Of a stretch of 64,000 nucleotides of DNA, positions 53,037 to 61,248 are shown piece by piece. The position numbers were made by a program, and so were the translations under genes. The stretch is from CAWIHA01 sp963835855. Lineage in GTDB: Bacteria > Acidobacteriota > Terriglobia > Bryobacterales > Bryobacteraceae. Location: positions 1 through 64,000 of the forward strand of contig CAWIHA010000034.1 of assembly GCA_963835855.1 (NCBI GenBank). The letters run 5' to 3'. The notes under the pieces are model-generated. The model was given only the letters and a program-made list of their open reading frames with translations. It was not told the DNA's origin and did not search any database. Numbering within the stretch: position 1 is the first letter of the stretch; every line of letters starts with the position of its first letter.

Positions 53037-54245
53037 ATGCGCCGCGGTCCGCCCCTATTCGTGATCTTGCTGGCGGGCGTGGCTCTGTGCCTCGCGGCAG
53101 CGGGCATCTTGTATGAAAGCGGCGTGAAATCCGCTTTCCTCGATCGATATAACCTTCGCTGGAGGACATCGAGCGGGGACCTCGCGATAGTCGCTTACGG
53201 GACTTTCCTCTCAGGCAAGACCGCGGAGGGGCTGGCGCTGTTTGAGCTAGCTCTCCGGCGCGATCCCGCGTCGCCCTTCCGCTGGTGCGATTACGGAGAG
53301 GCGCTGCTCGCCTCCGGCGACACGGCGCGCGCGCGCAAGTGCATGCTGCGCGGGCTGGAATTGGGACCGTCGAACGGCCCCATTCTTATGCGCGGCGTCA
53401 ACTTCGCTTACCGCACGGACGACTCCGCGGCCGCGCTGCGCTATGGAAAGAGCCTGCTGGCCCTGGTGCCGGATTACGATGGCTCCGTCTTCTCTGTGTG
53501 GAAGGGGATGGATCTGCCGATCGGCTCGGTGCTTGATCGAGGTTTGGCCGGCCGCCGCGCCGCCCAATCCTTCATGCGTTATCTCATCGCCGGGCAATCC
53601 ATGATGGCCGCCGGGCGAGCCTGGCCTTGGATGGAGCGCAGCGGATTCGCGGACGATCGGCTGGCGGACGATTACGTGGCCTTTCTGGTCCGTTCCAACG
53701 AGCCAGAGCAGGCCGCTCTGGCCTGGGCGCTCTACGCGGGGCGGCGCGAACCCAGCTACCCCGCTTCCAACGCCGTCTTCAACGGCAGCTTCGAGCGCGA
53801 GCCAACCGGTTGCGTCTTCGACTGGAAGATTACGCCTGTCGATGGCGCCGGCGCCGGGCGCGATTCGGCCGTTTCCGTCTGGGGGCGGTATTCGCTGCGG
53901 ATCGGCTTCGATGGGACCGAAAACGTCGCTTATTCGCATGTTTCGCAGACGGTTCCGGTGCGCGCGGGCAGGTATCGCTTCGAGGCCCATTTGCGCACGG
54001 CTGATATCACCACGGATGAAGGCGTCGGCTTCCGTGTATTCGATCCGCAAGATCCAAGGCGCGTGGATGTGAAGACCGAACGGCTCACCGGCACGCATGA
54101 TTGGACGCGGGTAGGTGCGGACGTGCTCGTGCCGCCTGCGAGCAAGCTCCTGGAAATTCAGGTGATCCGTCTGCCCTCGCTGAAATTCGATAACAAGATT
54201 GGCGGCGCGGCGTGGATTGACGCGGTCAGCTTGCAGCGGCAGTGA
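53037..54245 (+). CDS. Membrane-anchored TPR-like protein with C-terminal beta domain
   Basis: 402 residues. An N-terminal membrane anchor (FVILLAGVALCLAAAGIL) is followed by TPR-like helical pairs (LALFELALRRDPASPFRWCDYGEALLASGDTARARKCMLRGLELGPSNGPIL), then from about residue 245 a jelly-roll-like domain (NAVFNGSFEREPTGCVFDWKITPVDGAG; YSHVSQTVPVRAGRYRFEAHLRTADI; AAWIDAVSLQ) resembling carbohydrate-binding modules. It faces the periplasm and is divergent from the O-antigen ligase gene, 147 bp away, so a role in glycan handling is plausible. The family is not certain. Confidence 0.75.
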   Translation: MRRGPPLFVILLAGVALCLAAAGILYESGVKSAFLDRYNLRWRTSSGDLAIVAYGTFLSGKTAEGLALFELALRRDPASPFRWCDYGEALLASGDTARARKCMLRGLELGPSNGPILMRGVNFAYRTDDSAAALRYGKSLLALVPDYDGSVFSVWKGMDLPIGSVLDRGLAGRRAAQSFMRYLIAGQSMMAAGRAWPWMERSGFADDRLADDYVAFLVRSNEPEQAALAWALYAGRREPSYPASNAVFNGSFEREPTGCVFDWKITPVDGAGAGRDSAVSVWGRYSLRIGFDGTENVAYSHVSQTVPVRAGRYRFEAHLRTADITTDEGVGFRVFDPQDPRRVDVKTERLTGTHDWTRVGADVLVPPASKLLEIQVIRLPSLKFDNKIGGAAWIDAVSLQRQ

Positions 54246-54289
54246 CGGGGCTGGGGTTGAGTGCTATCCTAGCGGTCACAGAGTCCGTC

Positions 54290-55294
54290 ATGAGTGATCG
54301 TCGAGCGCGCTATTCGCAACTTGCTCCGTTGACAATTGAGGAGCGAAAGCACCTGAGTTTGCTGGCGACTAAATTCTTCTCGCCCCTGCAGTACCGCGGA
54401 ATGTGCGCAGCCATAGACAAGGTGGCAGCGCCCGGCAAAAGTGAGCCCCTGGACGGCTTTGAGTTCTTGAAGTTTCTGGAGAAGACCGGCCAATTTCCGG
54501 AGCCCGACCGGCACCGTCGTCAGATCAACGAGTTGCTTTTACAGCTTTCGGACGCCCACATGCTTGCTGAAATGGGGTGGGGCAAGGAAGCGTACATTGG
54601 GAGGCGGTATTACTTCCTACGGGAGTTCACAGAAATAGAGCAGCAAGGTATCCTCTGGCTCGCGCCCGCGCTTGGCGCTGAATTCGTTCTCCAGATGTTT
54701 GCCTCGGTCGTTGTCCAGCTTGTCGGTGTCAAAGAACCCGGAGATGTACGCGCTGGAACCGGCCTAACGATTGCCCCGAACTGGCTTCTGACTTGCGCTC
54801 ACGTCTTGAGGGACATGAAGCTCAATCCAGCCCAATCATTTGCGGGCCGGGAGTATACGGTTGTAGATACGCGCTCTCACCCCGATGTTGACGTCGGCTT
54901 GGTTAAGGTTGAGCCCTCGCTGCAGTGTCTTAAAGGCCTCGCCTTCCGCGACCCGGTCATTACCGAGACGGTGTTTACGATCGGCTACCCGCGAGTCCCG
55001 ATGTCGAAGAAGCCCTCACTCCTCATGCACCGAGGCGAGATCACCAATACCGAGATCGTTACATTTTCCGGCCAAAACCTGTTCCTATATTCAGCGATAG
55101 CTCGGCCCGGAAACAGCGGTGGACCGGTGATCGCTGCGACAGGAAACGTCGTAGGTATCGTTACTGAGGAACTAAACGAGAAATCCAATGATTTCCAAAC
55201 GCCGTTCTATGGGGGTGTCGGCACGCGCGAGATTGTGAGAGTGATCGGAGAACTGGAGCCCGTCCTCAAAGTACCCGTTGAGGATTATCAATGA
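54290..55294 (+). CDS. Cytosolic trypsin-like serine protease with N-terminal helical domain
   Basis: 334 residues from ATG 54290; the frame runs back to GTG 54242, overlapping the previous gene. There is no signal peptide. Residues 15-95 are helical (LTIEERKHLSLLATKFFSPLQYRGMCAAIDKV; FEFLKFLEKTGQF) and resemble small effector-associated or death-like adaptor domains. Residues 135-330 are a trypsin-like fold with the triad His171 (LTCAHVL), Asp201 (HPDVDVGLVKV) and Ser276 (RPGNSGGPVI). Cytosolic trypsins fused to such domains occur in bacterial conflict and defence systems. Solitary here; no NTPase partner is adjacent. Composition looks less GC-biased than its neighbours. Confidence 0.85.
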   Translation: MSDRRARYSQLAPLTIEERKHLSLLATKFFSPLQYRGMCAAIDKVAAPGKSEPLDGFEFLKFLEKTGQFPEPDRHRRQINELLLQLSDAHMLAEMGWGKEAYIGRRYYFLREFTEIEQQGILWLAPALGAEFVLQMFASVVVQLVGVKEPGDVRAGTGLTIAPNWLLTCAHVLRDMKLNPAQSFAGREYTVVDTRSHPDVDVGLVKVEPSLQCLKGLAFRDPVITETVFTIGYPRVPMSKKPSLLMHRGEITNTEIVTFSGQNLFLYSAIARPGNSGGPVIAATGNVVGIVTEELNEKSNDFQTPFYGGVGTREIVRVIGELEPVLKVPVEDYQ

Positions 55295-55341
55295 TATAGA
55301 TAACGGGCTGGGCATCGTGAGTTTGCTGAACGGGATATGCC

Positions 55342-55693
55342 TGGTGGAGGCGGCGGGAGTTGAACCCGCGTCCGAGAAAGTCCGCGATGGGAGCCTACGT
55401 GCGTAGCCGGCTCGGCATTTTTGGCCGCCGCTGTCAGAGCCGGCAAGAACAACCGCGGCCTAGTCCGATTGATCTCGGCCTGGGGCTACGGACCGAAGCC
55501 TTGCGCCTATCCCGCAAAATGACGCTCACTAACTGGCGGGCGGGCCCGCCGGCCGGAGCGGCCGCCTAACGAATTAGGCAGCGAATGCAAACTGCGTATT
55601 GGCAGTTTTTGGTTTCCGATCGTTTAACGGGAGCTCGGAACCCGGCACGCCTCTACACCTCAGATTCGATCCCGTCGAATCCGTTACGCCCCC
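55342..55693 (-). ncRNA. ssrA: Transfer-messenger RNA (ssrA)
   Basis: 352 nt on the - strand. The 5' end reads GGGGGCGTAACGGATTCGAC, a tmRNA hallmark that pairs with the 3' end CGCCTCCACCA, where CCA is encoded. The T-arm is GCGGGTTCAACTCCCGC. The tag frame GCC AAT ACG CAG TTT GCA TTC GCT GCC TAA encodes ANTQFAFAA after the tRNA-borne Ala. A -10 box TATAAT (55704-55699) lies 5 bp upstream. tmRNA frees stalled ribosomes and tags products for ClpXP-type proteases; clpP is next door. Confidence 0.97.
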
Positions 55694-55698
55694 AAGCC

Positions 55699-55704
55699 AT
55701 TATA
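55699..55704 (-). promoter_or_regulatory. -10 box of ssrA
   Basis: TATAAT (perfect) on the - strand, ending 5 bp before the mature 5' end. The -35 region is not consensus. Confidence 0.6.
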
Positions 55705-55745
55705 GCGCGGCGCAACGAATTTCGGGGCAGCGGTTCTGCCGGCCA

Positions 55746-56363
55746 CTAAACCTTAACCACCGGGGCAAGCTCGCGGCTCGTGATCACGCGGTCGATCATC
55801 CCGTAGTCGAGCGCCTGGTCCGGATCCATGATGTAATCGCGGTCCACGTCCCGCGCGATCTTTTCTTCGGGCTGGCCGGTGGCCTCGGCCAGCATCTGAT
55901 TGAGCATCGCGCGCATGCGGAGGATTTCCCTGGCGTAGATATCGATGTCCGCCGCCTGCCCCGCCAGGCCGCTCATCGAGGGCTGGTGAATCAGGATGCG
56001 CGAGTGCGGCAGACTGTAGCGCTTGCCCTTGGCCCCCCCGGCGAGCAGCACCGCCGCCATCGAGGCCGCTTGGCCCACGCAGATCGTCACGATATCGGGT
56101 TCGACGAAGCGCATGGTGTCCAGAATCGCAAGCCCCGACGAGATCGAACCTCCCGGCGAGTTGATGTACAGCGAGATGTCGCGCTGCGGATCCTCCGCCG
56201 CCAGAAAGAGCATCTGGGCGATCACCAGATTTGCGACGTTGTCGTCGATCGGCGTCCCCAGGAAGATGATGTTCTCTTTCAGCAGCCGGGAATAGATGTC
56301 ATAGGCGCGCTCTCCCCGCGAGGTCTGTTCGACCACCATAGGGACCAGGACGGAATTGTCCAT
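55746..56363 (-). CDS. clpP: ATP-dependent Clp protease proteolytic subunit
   Basis: 205 residues, normal length, with all ClpP motifs: SRLLKENIIFLGTPIDDNVANLVIAQMLFL, the INSPGGSISSGLAILDTM loop, catalytic Ser in VGQAASMAAVLLAGG, His in SRILIHQPSMSGLAGQAADI and the catalytic Asp near MDPDQALDYGMID. It forms a 14-mer that degrades unfolded protein fed by ClpX or ClpA. It is directly upstream of ssrA in direction of reading, so the tagging RNA and the protease that removes tagged products are adjacent. No clpX or tig gene is in the window. Confidence 0.97.
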   Translation of the reverse strand: MDNSVLVPMVVEQTSRGERAYDIYSRLLKENIIFLGTPIDDNVANLVIAQMLFLAAEDPQRDISLYINSPGGSISSGLAILDTMRFVEPDIVTICVGQAASMAAVLLAGGAKGKRYSLPHSRILIHQPSMSGLAGQAADIDIYAREILRMRAMLNQMLAEATGQPEEKIARDVDRDYIMDPDQALDYGMIDRVITSRELAPVVKV

Positions 56364-56399
56364 TCGGGTTCTCCTCCGCGACCCGACTGAACGGGTCGA

Positions 56400-56867
56400 C
56401 TACTTCTTGCCGCCGCCAGCCCGCTTCACTTTTGGCGCTTTTCCTAAAGCGCGGCGCTTCTGCTCCAGGGCCGCCGCCAGGCTCGCGATCGTGGTCTGCT
56501 CCAAGTACTCCATGATACGCGAGCGGAGCGCTTTCCAGGAGTCGTGCATGCCGCAGGGCGCCTCGTCGGTGCACTCGGCAAGCCCGCTCACGCACTTCTG
56601 GTAGTCGCTTACACCATCCAACGCCTCGACCAGTTGGATCAGACTGATGTCCTCAGCCGGAACGCGCAGGCAGAAGCCGCCGGTCGGGCCCTTGCTGGAT
56701 CGAAGCAGGCCCTTGCGCGCCAGTTGCTGCAAAATCTTCGCCAGGAAGTGAGCCGGAATGCCTTCTTGTGCGGCAATGTGCTTCACCATGGCGTACTTCC
56801 CGTCCGGAACCTGAGCCAGGTTCACGCATGCCCTTATCGCGTACTCGGTGGATCGCGAATAGATCAT
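56400..56867 (-). CDS. Rrf2 family regulator with iron-sulfur-type cysteines
   Basis: 155 residues from ATG 56867 with the ribosome site GGAGGGGGG upstream; a longer frame to 56900 is unlikely. N-terminal winged helix: MIYSRSTEYAIRACVNLAQVPDG, the Rrf2/IscR start, then IPAHFLAKILQQLARKGLLRSSKGPTGGFCLRVPAEDISLIQLVEALDG. Three Cys follow in C-x6-C-x5-C (CVSGLAECTDEAPC), close to the cluster-binding Cys of IscR and NsrR. It probably senses iron-sulfur status, NO or oxidation. It is divergent from the GGDEF gene and 36 bp upstream of clpP. Confidence 0.92.
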   Translation of the reverse strand: MIYSRSTEYAIRACVNLAQVPDGKYAMVKHIAAQEGIPAHFLAKILQQLARKGLLRSSKGPTGGFCLRVPAEDISLIQLVEALDGVSDYQKCVSGLAECTDEAPCGMHDSWKALRSRIMEYLEQTTIASLAAALEQKRRALGKAPKVKRAGGGKK

Positions 56868-56909
56868 GTGAGTCTTCCCCCCTCCCGAAAGGCAGATCAA
56901 TACTTCTTT

Positions 56910-56939
56910 ATCTTAAAACAAACCTCCACTCCTATGCAA
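56910..56939 (-). promoter_or_regulatory. Promoter of the Rrf2 gene
   Basis: On the - strand TTGCAT (56939-56934), an 18-bp spacer and TAAGAT (56915-56910) lie about 45 bp before the ATG at 56867. No clear Rrf2 operator palindrome is visible. The rest of the 56868-57114 gap shows nothing else. Confidence 0.4.
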
Positions 56940-57114
56940 GAGTCCTCTCCACTGTCCTTCACCCTCCGGCTCTTTTACTCCACAATAGCAGTTTTTTGGC
57001 CCCCGGAGCCCGCTGCGGCGGAAAGGCATCTGCCGAATTTCTGAGCTTCAAGATCCGGCGCGAATCACCGATAAGCCAGTTAGGAGCATCAAGAGAACCG
57101 CATTCCGCCCGTCT

Positions 57115-58128
57115 ATGCAAGTGCTGATCGCTGACGATGACACGGTTTCCCGCCGCCTGCTGGCGAACATGCTGAAGAAGTGGGACTACGAAGTGCTGCC
57201 GGCGTGCGATGGGACGGAGGCCTGGGGACTGCTACAACAAGACGATGCTCCCCGGCTGGCGATCCTCGACTGGATGATGCCCGGCCTGACCGGGCCGGCG
57301 GTGTGCCGCGAAGTCCGCCGGCACCGGAAGGAGCCGTACACGTACATCCTACTGCTCACCGCGCGAAATCAGAAGGAGGACCTCATCGAAGGCATGGAGT
57401 CCGGCGCCGACGACTACATCACGAAGCCCTTTGACGCACAGGAACTGAAAGTACGGCTCCGCGCCGGCCGGCGCATCCTCGAACTTCAGTCCGAGCTCCT
57501 TTCGGCGCGTGAGGCGCTGCGCGAACAGGCCACGCGCGATCCGCTGACCTGTCTCTGGAACCGCTATTCGATTTTCGACATCCTGAATGGAGAGATAAAC
57601 CGCGCCGAGCGCGAAGGCTCTATCCTCGCGGTCGTCATGGCGGACCTGGACCACTTCAAAGAGGTCAACGACACCTACGGCCACCTGGCCGGGGACTCGG
57701 TCTTGCGGGAGGCCGCCCGGCGCATGGCGTCATCGCTGCGCAGCTACGACGCCGTGGGGCGGTACGGCGGCGAAGAGTTCCTGGTTGTGCTGCCCGGCTC
57801 GAGCATGGCCAGCGCCCTGAACCTGGCAGAGCGCCTGCGGTCGATCATGGCCGTTGAACCGATGAATGTCGCCGAAAGCTCGCTCCGAATCAGCGTAAGC
57901 CTTGGCGTGACGGCAAGCGCCAGGGGAATGCACGCGACTCCCGAGATGCTCATCCGCGCGGCCGACGCGGCGCTGTATCGCGCCAAGGCGCTGGGACGCA
58001 ACCGCGTGGAATGGAATGCACTGGCTGCCGTGGCCCCGGAGCGCGCGGCAGCGGAGGTTCCTACCGGGCCGGCGCCGGAGCGGCCGCTCGAGCCGGCGAT
58101 TTCTGCTGAGCCACTTGGAAGTGGCTGA
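57115..58128 (+). CDS. Response regulator diguanylate cyclase (REC-GGDEF)
   Basis: 337 residues. REC domain 1-120: QVLIADDDTVSRRLL (acidic pocket), LAILDWMMPG (phospho-Asp), LLLTARNQ and YITKPFD (Lys). A short helix linker leads to the GGDEF domain 145-300: DPLTCLWNRYSIFDIL, MADLDHFKEVNDTYGHLAGDSVL and RYGGEEFLVVLP (active GGEEF). RSYD five residues before GGEEF is the product-inhibition I-site. The last 40 residues are an Ala/Pro/Glu tail whose coding sequence overlaps the convergent amiC gene by 68 bp. It makes cyclic di-GMP, which often controls motility against polysaccharide production; both systems are encoded in this window. Confidence 0.95.
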   Translation: MQVLIADDDTVSRRLLANMLKKWDYEVLPACDGTEAWGLLQQDDAPRLAILDWMMPGLTGPAVCREVRRHRKEPYTYILLLTARNQKEDLIEGMESGADDYITKPFDAQELKVRLRAGRRILELQSELLSAREALREQATRDPLTCLWNRYSIFDILNGEINRAEREGSILAVVMADLDHFKEVNDTYGHLAGDSVLREAARRMASSLRSYDAVGRYGGEEFLVVLPGSSMASALNLAERLRSIMAVEPMNVAESSLRISVSLGVTASARGMHATPEMLIRAADAALYRAKALGRNRVEWNALAAVAPERAAAEVPTGPAPERPLEPAISAEPLGSG

Positions 58129-59521
58129 GCGTGTTCACGTATTGTGAAACGCCTTTGAACAGTGCTTCAGCGATGCGCTGCCGGTACGCCGGACGCTTCA
58201 GCAACTTTTCCTCCCGTGGATTGCTCAAGAACGCGATCTCGGCAAGCACTGAAGGCATCTGCGCCCCGACCAGGACTACGAATGGCGCCTTCTTCACTCC
58301 GCGGTTCTTGACCGGCTTGCCGTGCGGCACGCCGAGGTAGAGCGCCCTTTGAATCGCGCCGGCGAATTCGCGCGACTCCTGCACCTTCTCCTTTAAGGCG
58401 ATCTCCTGGACAAGCGTCTGTAAATCGTAGATGGATGTCTGAGAGGTCGCGTTCTCGCGCGCCGCAACCTCGAGCGCGCTCTCGGAAGTCGTAAAGTTCA
58501 GGTAGTAGGTTTCCGTCCCTGCGATCGAGGGTGTCCGCGACGAATTCGCGTGAATCGAGAGGAACAGATCCGCTTTCTTTTCGTTCGCGATTTGGGTGCG
58601 CGTCTCGAGCGGGACGAACGTGTCGTCACTGCGCGTATAAATGACTTCACTGCCGAGGCGCGCGCTGACCAACGTGCCGAGCCGCTTGGCCACATCGAGC
58701 ACCAGCGTCTTCTCTTCCAGGCCGCTGGGCCCGATGGTTCCGGTGTCGTGGCCGCCGTGGCCCGGATCGATTACCACGCGCTCGAGCTTCAACCCCAGTA
58801 CCCTGATGAGCGAGCGGTCCCCATTACTGTCGGTCCGGGCTGCAAGGGCGACCTCCGGATGATTCTTCGGCGCGGGCTTCTCAGGCCGGGCCGCAGTCGC
58901 CGGAGGCTCGAGTTTCGCAGCTGGAATCGGATGCGGCGTGGACTCGAGTTTGGGGGAGGCAATTGGGCTCGGTGGCGGTTCGGAATATCGAGTGGGAAGC
59001 GGGGGCGGCGGCAGATCGGATTTTGAAACCTCCACCATAACCTGGCCAGTCGCGGGCGCGGGTTCTTCGATCGGAGGCGGCTCGGGGATGGAATGGCTGC
59101 CGGTGACGCTCCGTGCGGGTGGCGTGGCCCAAATGTGACCGCCAAGCCGCAACTCGATGATCAGCCGGTCCGGGTTGGTGAGCTGGGAGACGGAGAACTT
59201 GACCGGCGCGGCGAGATCGAGCACCACGCGCGCCATGTCCGGACGCCTCTGTGCGATGCGGATTCGCCTCACCAGCCGGTCGCCCACCGCGATGGTCTCG
59301 AGGGCGCGCTGGCTGTGCCGCACGCCGGGCAAGTCGAAGACTAAACGGTCCGGTTTTTCGACTCGCTCAGAGCGGTACCGGAGCTCGCCGTCGGTCTCAA
59401 TGGCGATACGCGTCACTTCGCCGAGCGACCAGAAGCGAACAGCCGTTACCCGCGTCGCTGCGGTCTGGCCAAGCGCCGCGGCCGAGAGCAAGGCGGCGCC
59501 GGCGCAGGTGAGTCGTTTCAT
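58061..59521 (-). CDS. amiC: N-acetylmuramoyl-L-alanine amidase (AmiC type)
   Basis: 486 residues: signal peptide (KRLTCAGAALLSAAALGQ), AMIN domain (about 20-125: VTAVRFWSLGEVTRIAIETDG; VFDLPGVRHSQRALETIAVGDRLVRRIRIAQ), a Pro/Ser linker (about 150-225) and Amidase_3. The zinc amidase motifs are VVIDPGHGGHDTGTIGPSGLEEKTLVLDVAK (His and Glu), LFLSIHANS (His) and VLAEIAFLSNPREEKLL (catalytic Glu). It cuts septal peptidoglycan in the periplasm. Its stop side overlaps the GGDEF gene; its start side overlaps the transglycosylase gene by 4 bp. Confidence 0.95.
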   Translation of the reverse strand: MKRLTCAGAALLSAAALGQTAATRVTAVRFWSLGEVTRIAIETDGELRYRSERVEKPDRLVFDLPGVRHSQRALETIAVGDRLVRRIRIAQRRPDMARVVLDLAAPVKFSVSQLTNPDRLIIELRLGGHIWATPPARSVTGSHSIPEPPPIEEPAPATGQVMVEVSKSDLPPPPLPTRYSEPPPSPIASPKLESTPHPIPAAKLEPPATAARPEKPAPKNHPEVALAARTDSNGDRSLIRVLGLKLERVVIDPGHGGHDTGTIGPSGLEEKTLVLDVAKRLGTLVSARLGSEVIYTRSDDTFVPLETRTQIANEKKADLFLSIHANSSRTPSIAGTETYYLNFTTSESALEVAARENATSQTSIYDLQTLVQEIALKEKVQESREFAGAIQRALYLGVPHGKPVKNRGVKKAPFVVLVGAQMPSVLAEIAFLSNPREEKLLKRPAYRQRIAEALFKGVSQYVNTLSHFQVAQQKSPARAAAPAPAR

Positions 59522-60234
59522 GGCGCCGGCCGTGTTTGGAGATGAAGCGTGCCTTTGGAATCGATATACTGCTCGATTAGCGGATGGGCATCCGCGGCCA
59601 GCCCCGGCTCTAGCCGGCCTTTCGCTTGAGCGGCCCGCGCCGCCTCATCCCATTTCTTGGCGACCTTGGAGATGTACTGGTTGGTCTCGTGGTAGGGTGG
59701 CACGCCGCCGTACTTCAAAACCGCGCCTTCCCCGGCGTTGTAGGCCGCGAGCGCGAGCTTGGAGTCGCCAAATAGCGCGAACAAATACTTCAGGTAGCGC
59801 ACGCCGCCATCGATGTTCTCCCAGGGATTGAACGTGTCCTTGACCGCAAGCCGCGTGGCTGTGTCCGGCATCAGTTGCATCAGCCCTTGCGCGCCCCTCG
59901 GCGAGACCGCGAACGGATTGTAATTGCTTTCGACCTGGATCACCGAATGGACGAGCAACGGATCGAGATCGTACCGGATGGCGGCCTCATCGATGAGGCG
60001 GTTCACAGGGAAAAGGGAGGCCGCCAATTCGTGCGTCCTGGATTGCCGGCCGTCCCCGGTTTTCGCAGGCAGTGCAGGGCGGTGCGGCGCGACGATCGTG
60101 CGCACCAGGCGTCCCGTGCGGCGATCGGTCCGGACGACTGAGGCGAGCTTGACCTCCTGCACCTCCGGCGGGGCGGCCTGAAGCGCCGCCAGAGTGGCTG
60201 CGCATCCCCAAGTGACTATCAAACAAAAACGCAT
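59518..60234 (-). CDS. Lytic transglycosylase
   Basis: 238 residues with a signal peptide (FCLIVTWGCAATLAALQAAP). The SLT domain spans about 85-205: YDLDPLLVHSVIQVESNYNPFAVSPRGAQGLMQLMPDTATRLAV carries the catalytic Glu (VES) and the GLMQLMP motif; NIDGGVRYLKYLF and LALAAYNAGEGAVLKYGGVPPYHETNQYISKV complete the family. It cleaves glycan strands to 1,6-anhydro products. Coupled with AmiC by ATGA overlap, so both act on cell-wall turnover. Confidence 0.95.
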   Translation of the reverse strand: MRFCLIVTWGCAATLAALQAAPPEVQEVKLASVVRTDRRTGRLVRTIVAPHRPALPAKTGDGRQSRTHELAASLFPVNRLIDEAAIRYDLDPLLVHSVIQVESNYNPFAVSPRGAQGLMQLMPDTATRLAVKDTFNPWENIDGGVRYLKYLFALFGDSKLALAAYNAGEGAVLKYGGVPPYHETNQYISKVAKKWDEAARAAQAKGRLEPGLAADAHPLIEQYIDSKGTLHLQTRPAP

Positions 60235-60397
60235 GTCCTTGTTTTATACCAATTGTACGCCATCGGGCGACGGCAGGCTACCCCCAATCCCACCGATGGT
60301 ATCATTTTTGGCATGGAGCAGCGCCCGCGGCTGGCTGGCCGCGCCGGCCTCGTCCTGGCGGCTCATTTGCGGCCATGTCCCCGGCGGCGAACGCGCC

Positions 60398-61144
60398 ATG
60401 ACTGAAACGCATCCACACTACATCGAATTCCGCCACGTCTATAAGACGTTCGACACCCCGGTTTTAGTCGATGTCGGCTTTCATGTGGATGCGGGCGAGA
60501 CGGTGGCCATCATCGGCCGGAGCGGCGTCGGCAAGTCCGTGACACTAGGGCACATCATGGGTTTTCTCAAGCCGGACCGCGGCCGTGTGATCGTGGCCTA
60601 CGAAGATATCATGGACTATTCGGAATCCAAGCTGCGGCGTATTCGCACGAAGGTGACGATGGTGTTCCAGTCGGGCGCGCTGTTCGATTCGCTGACCGTC
60701 GCCGAGAACATCCTCTTCTCGCTCGAGCTGCGGCAGGATTACAACGAGGAGAACAAGCAGGATGTCGTTCGCGGGTTACTGAAGATGGTCGATCTGGCCG
60801 ATTACGCCGATGCCTACCCTGCCGACATCTCGACGGGCTTCAAGCGCGCGGTCGCGATTGCGCGGGCGCTGGCTGCACAGCCCGAGTGCGTCCTTTACGA
60901 CGAGCCCACCGTGATGGTCGATCCGATCATGTCGGACCACATGGCGAACCTCATGTTGCGGCTGAAGCACCAGTTGAAACTGACTTCCATCGTTGTCACG
61001 CATGACCTGGACCTGATGCGGAAAGTGGCCGACAAGGTCGTGGTCCTGCATGACGGCCATGTGATTTTCTTCGGGCCGGCGGCGGACCTTGAGACCTCAG
61101 ACCACCCTCACATCCAGGAGTTCCTGGCTCTGGATCGGGTATAA
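60398..61144 (+). CDS. Mla-type ABC transporter ATP-binding protein (MlaF-like)
   Basis: 248 residues from ATG 60398; the frame is open to 60194 but the upstream part lacks similarity and overlaps the transglycosylase. Walker A IIGRSGVGKSVTLGHIMG, Q-loop MVFQSGALFDSLTVAENILFSL (MlaF-like), Walker B CVLYDEPTVMVDP and H-loop VVTHDLDL. The signature is atypical, DISTGFKRAVAIARAL, with Thr for the first Gly of SGG. MlaF drives phospholipid movement with MlaE and MCE proteins; no permease or MCE gene is beside it. Confidence 0.85.
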   Translation: MTETHPHYIEFRHVYKTFDTPVLVDVGFHVDAGETVAIIGRSGVGKSVTLGHIMGFLKPDRGRVIVAYEDIMDYSESKLRRIRTKVTMVFQSGALFDSLTVAENILFSLELRQDYNEENKQDVVRGLLKMVDLADYADAYPADISTGFKRAVAIARALAAQPECVLYDEPTVMVDPIMSDHMANLMLRLKHQLKLTSIVVTHDLDLMRKVADKVVVLHDGHVIFFGPAADLETSDHPHIQEFLALDRV

Positions 61145-61248
61145 GGCTCGCTCGCGCTCGCGGGTTGTGAAATTGAGGCTGCGGCGTTCGTGCTCCGGTG
61201 TGCCGCCGGTGATCGACGATCCATAGCCTACCCTGTACATCCCACCCC

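Noticed and set aside
55330..55400. tRNA gene at the CCA-ending sequence
   Set aside because: The acceptor and T-arm belong to tmRNA: the matching 5' part and tag frame lie 300 bp upstream on the same strand.
60194..60397. N-terminal extension of the MlaF-like protein
   Set aside because: The extension lacks similarity and overlaps the divergent transglycosylase gene; ATG 60398 starts the conserved domain.
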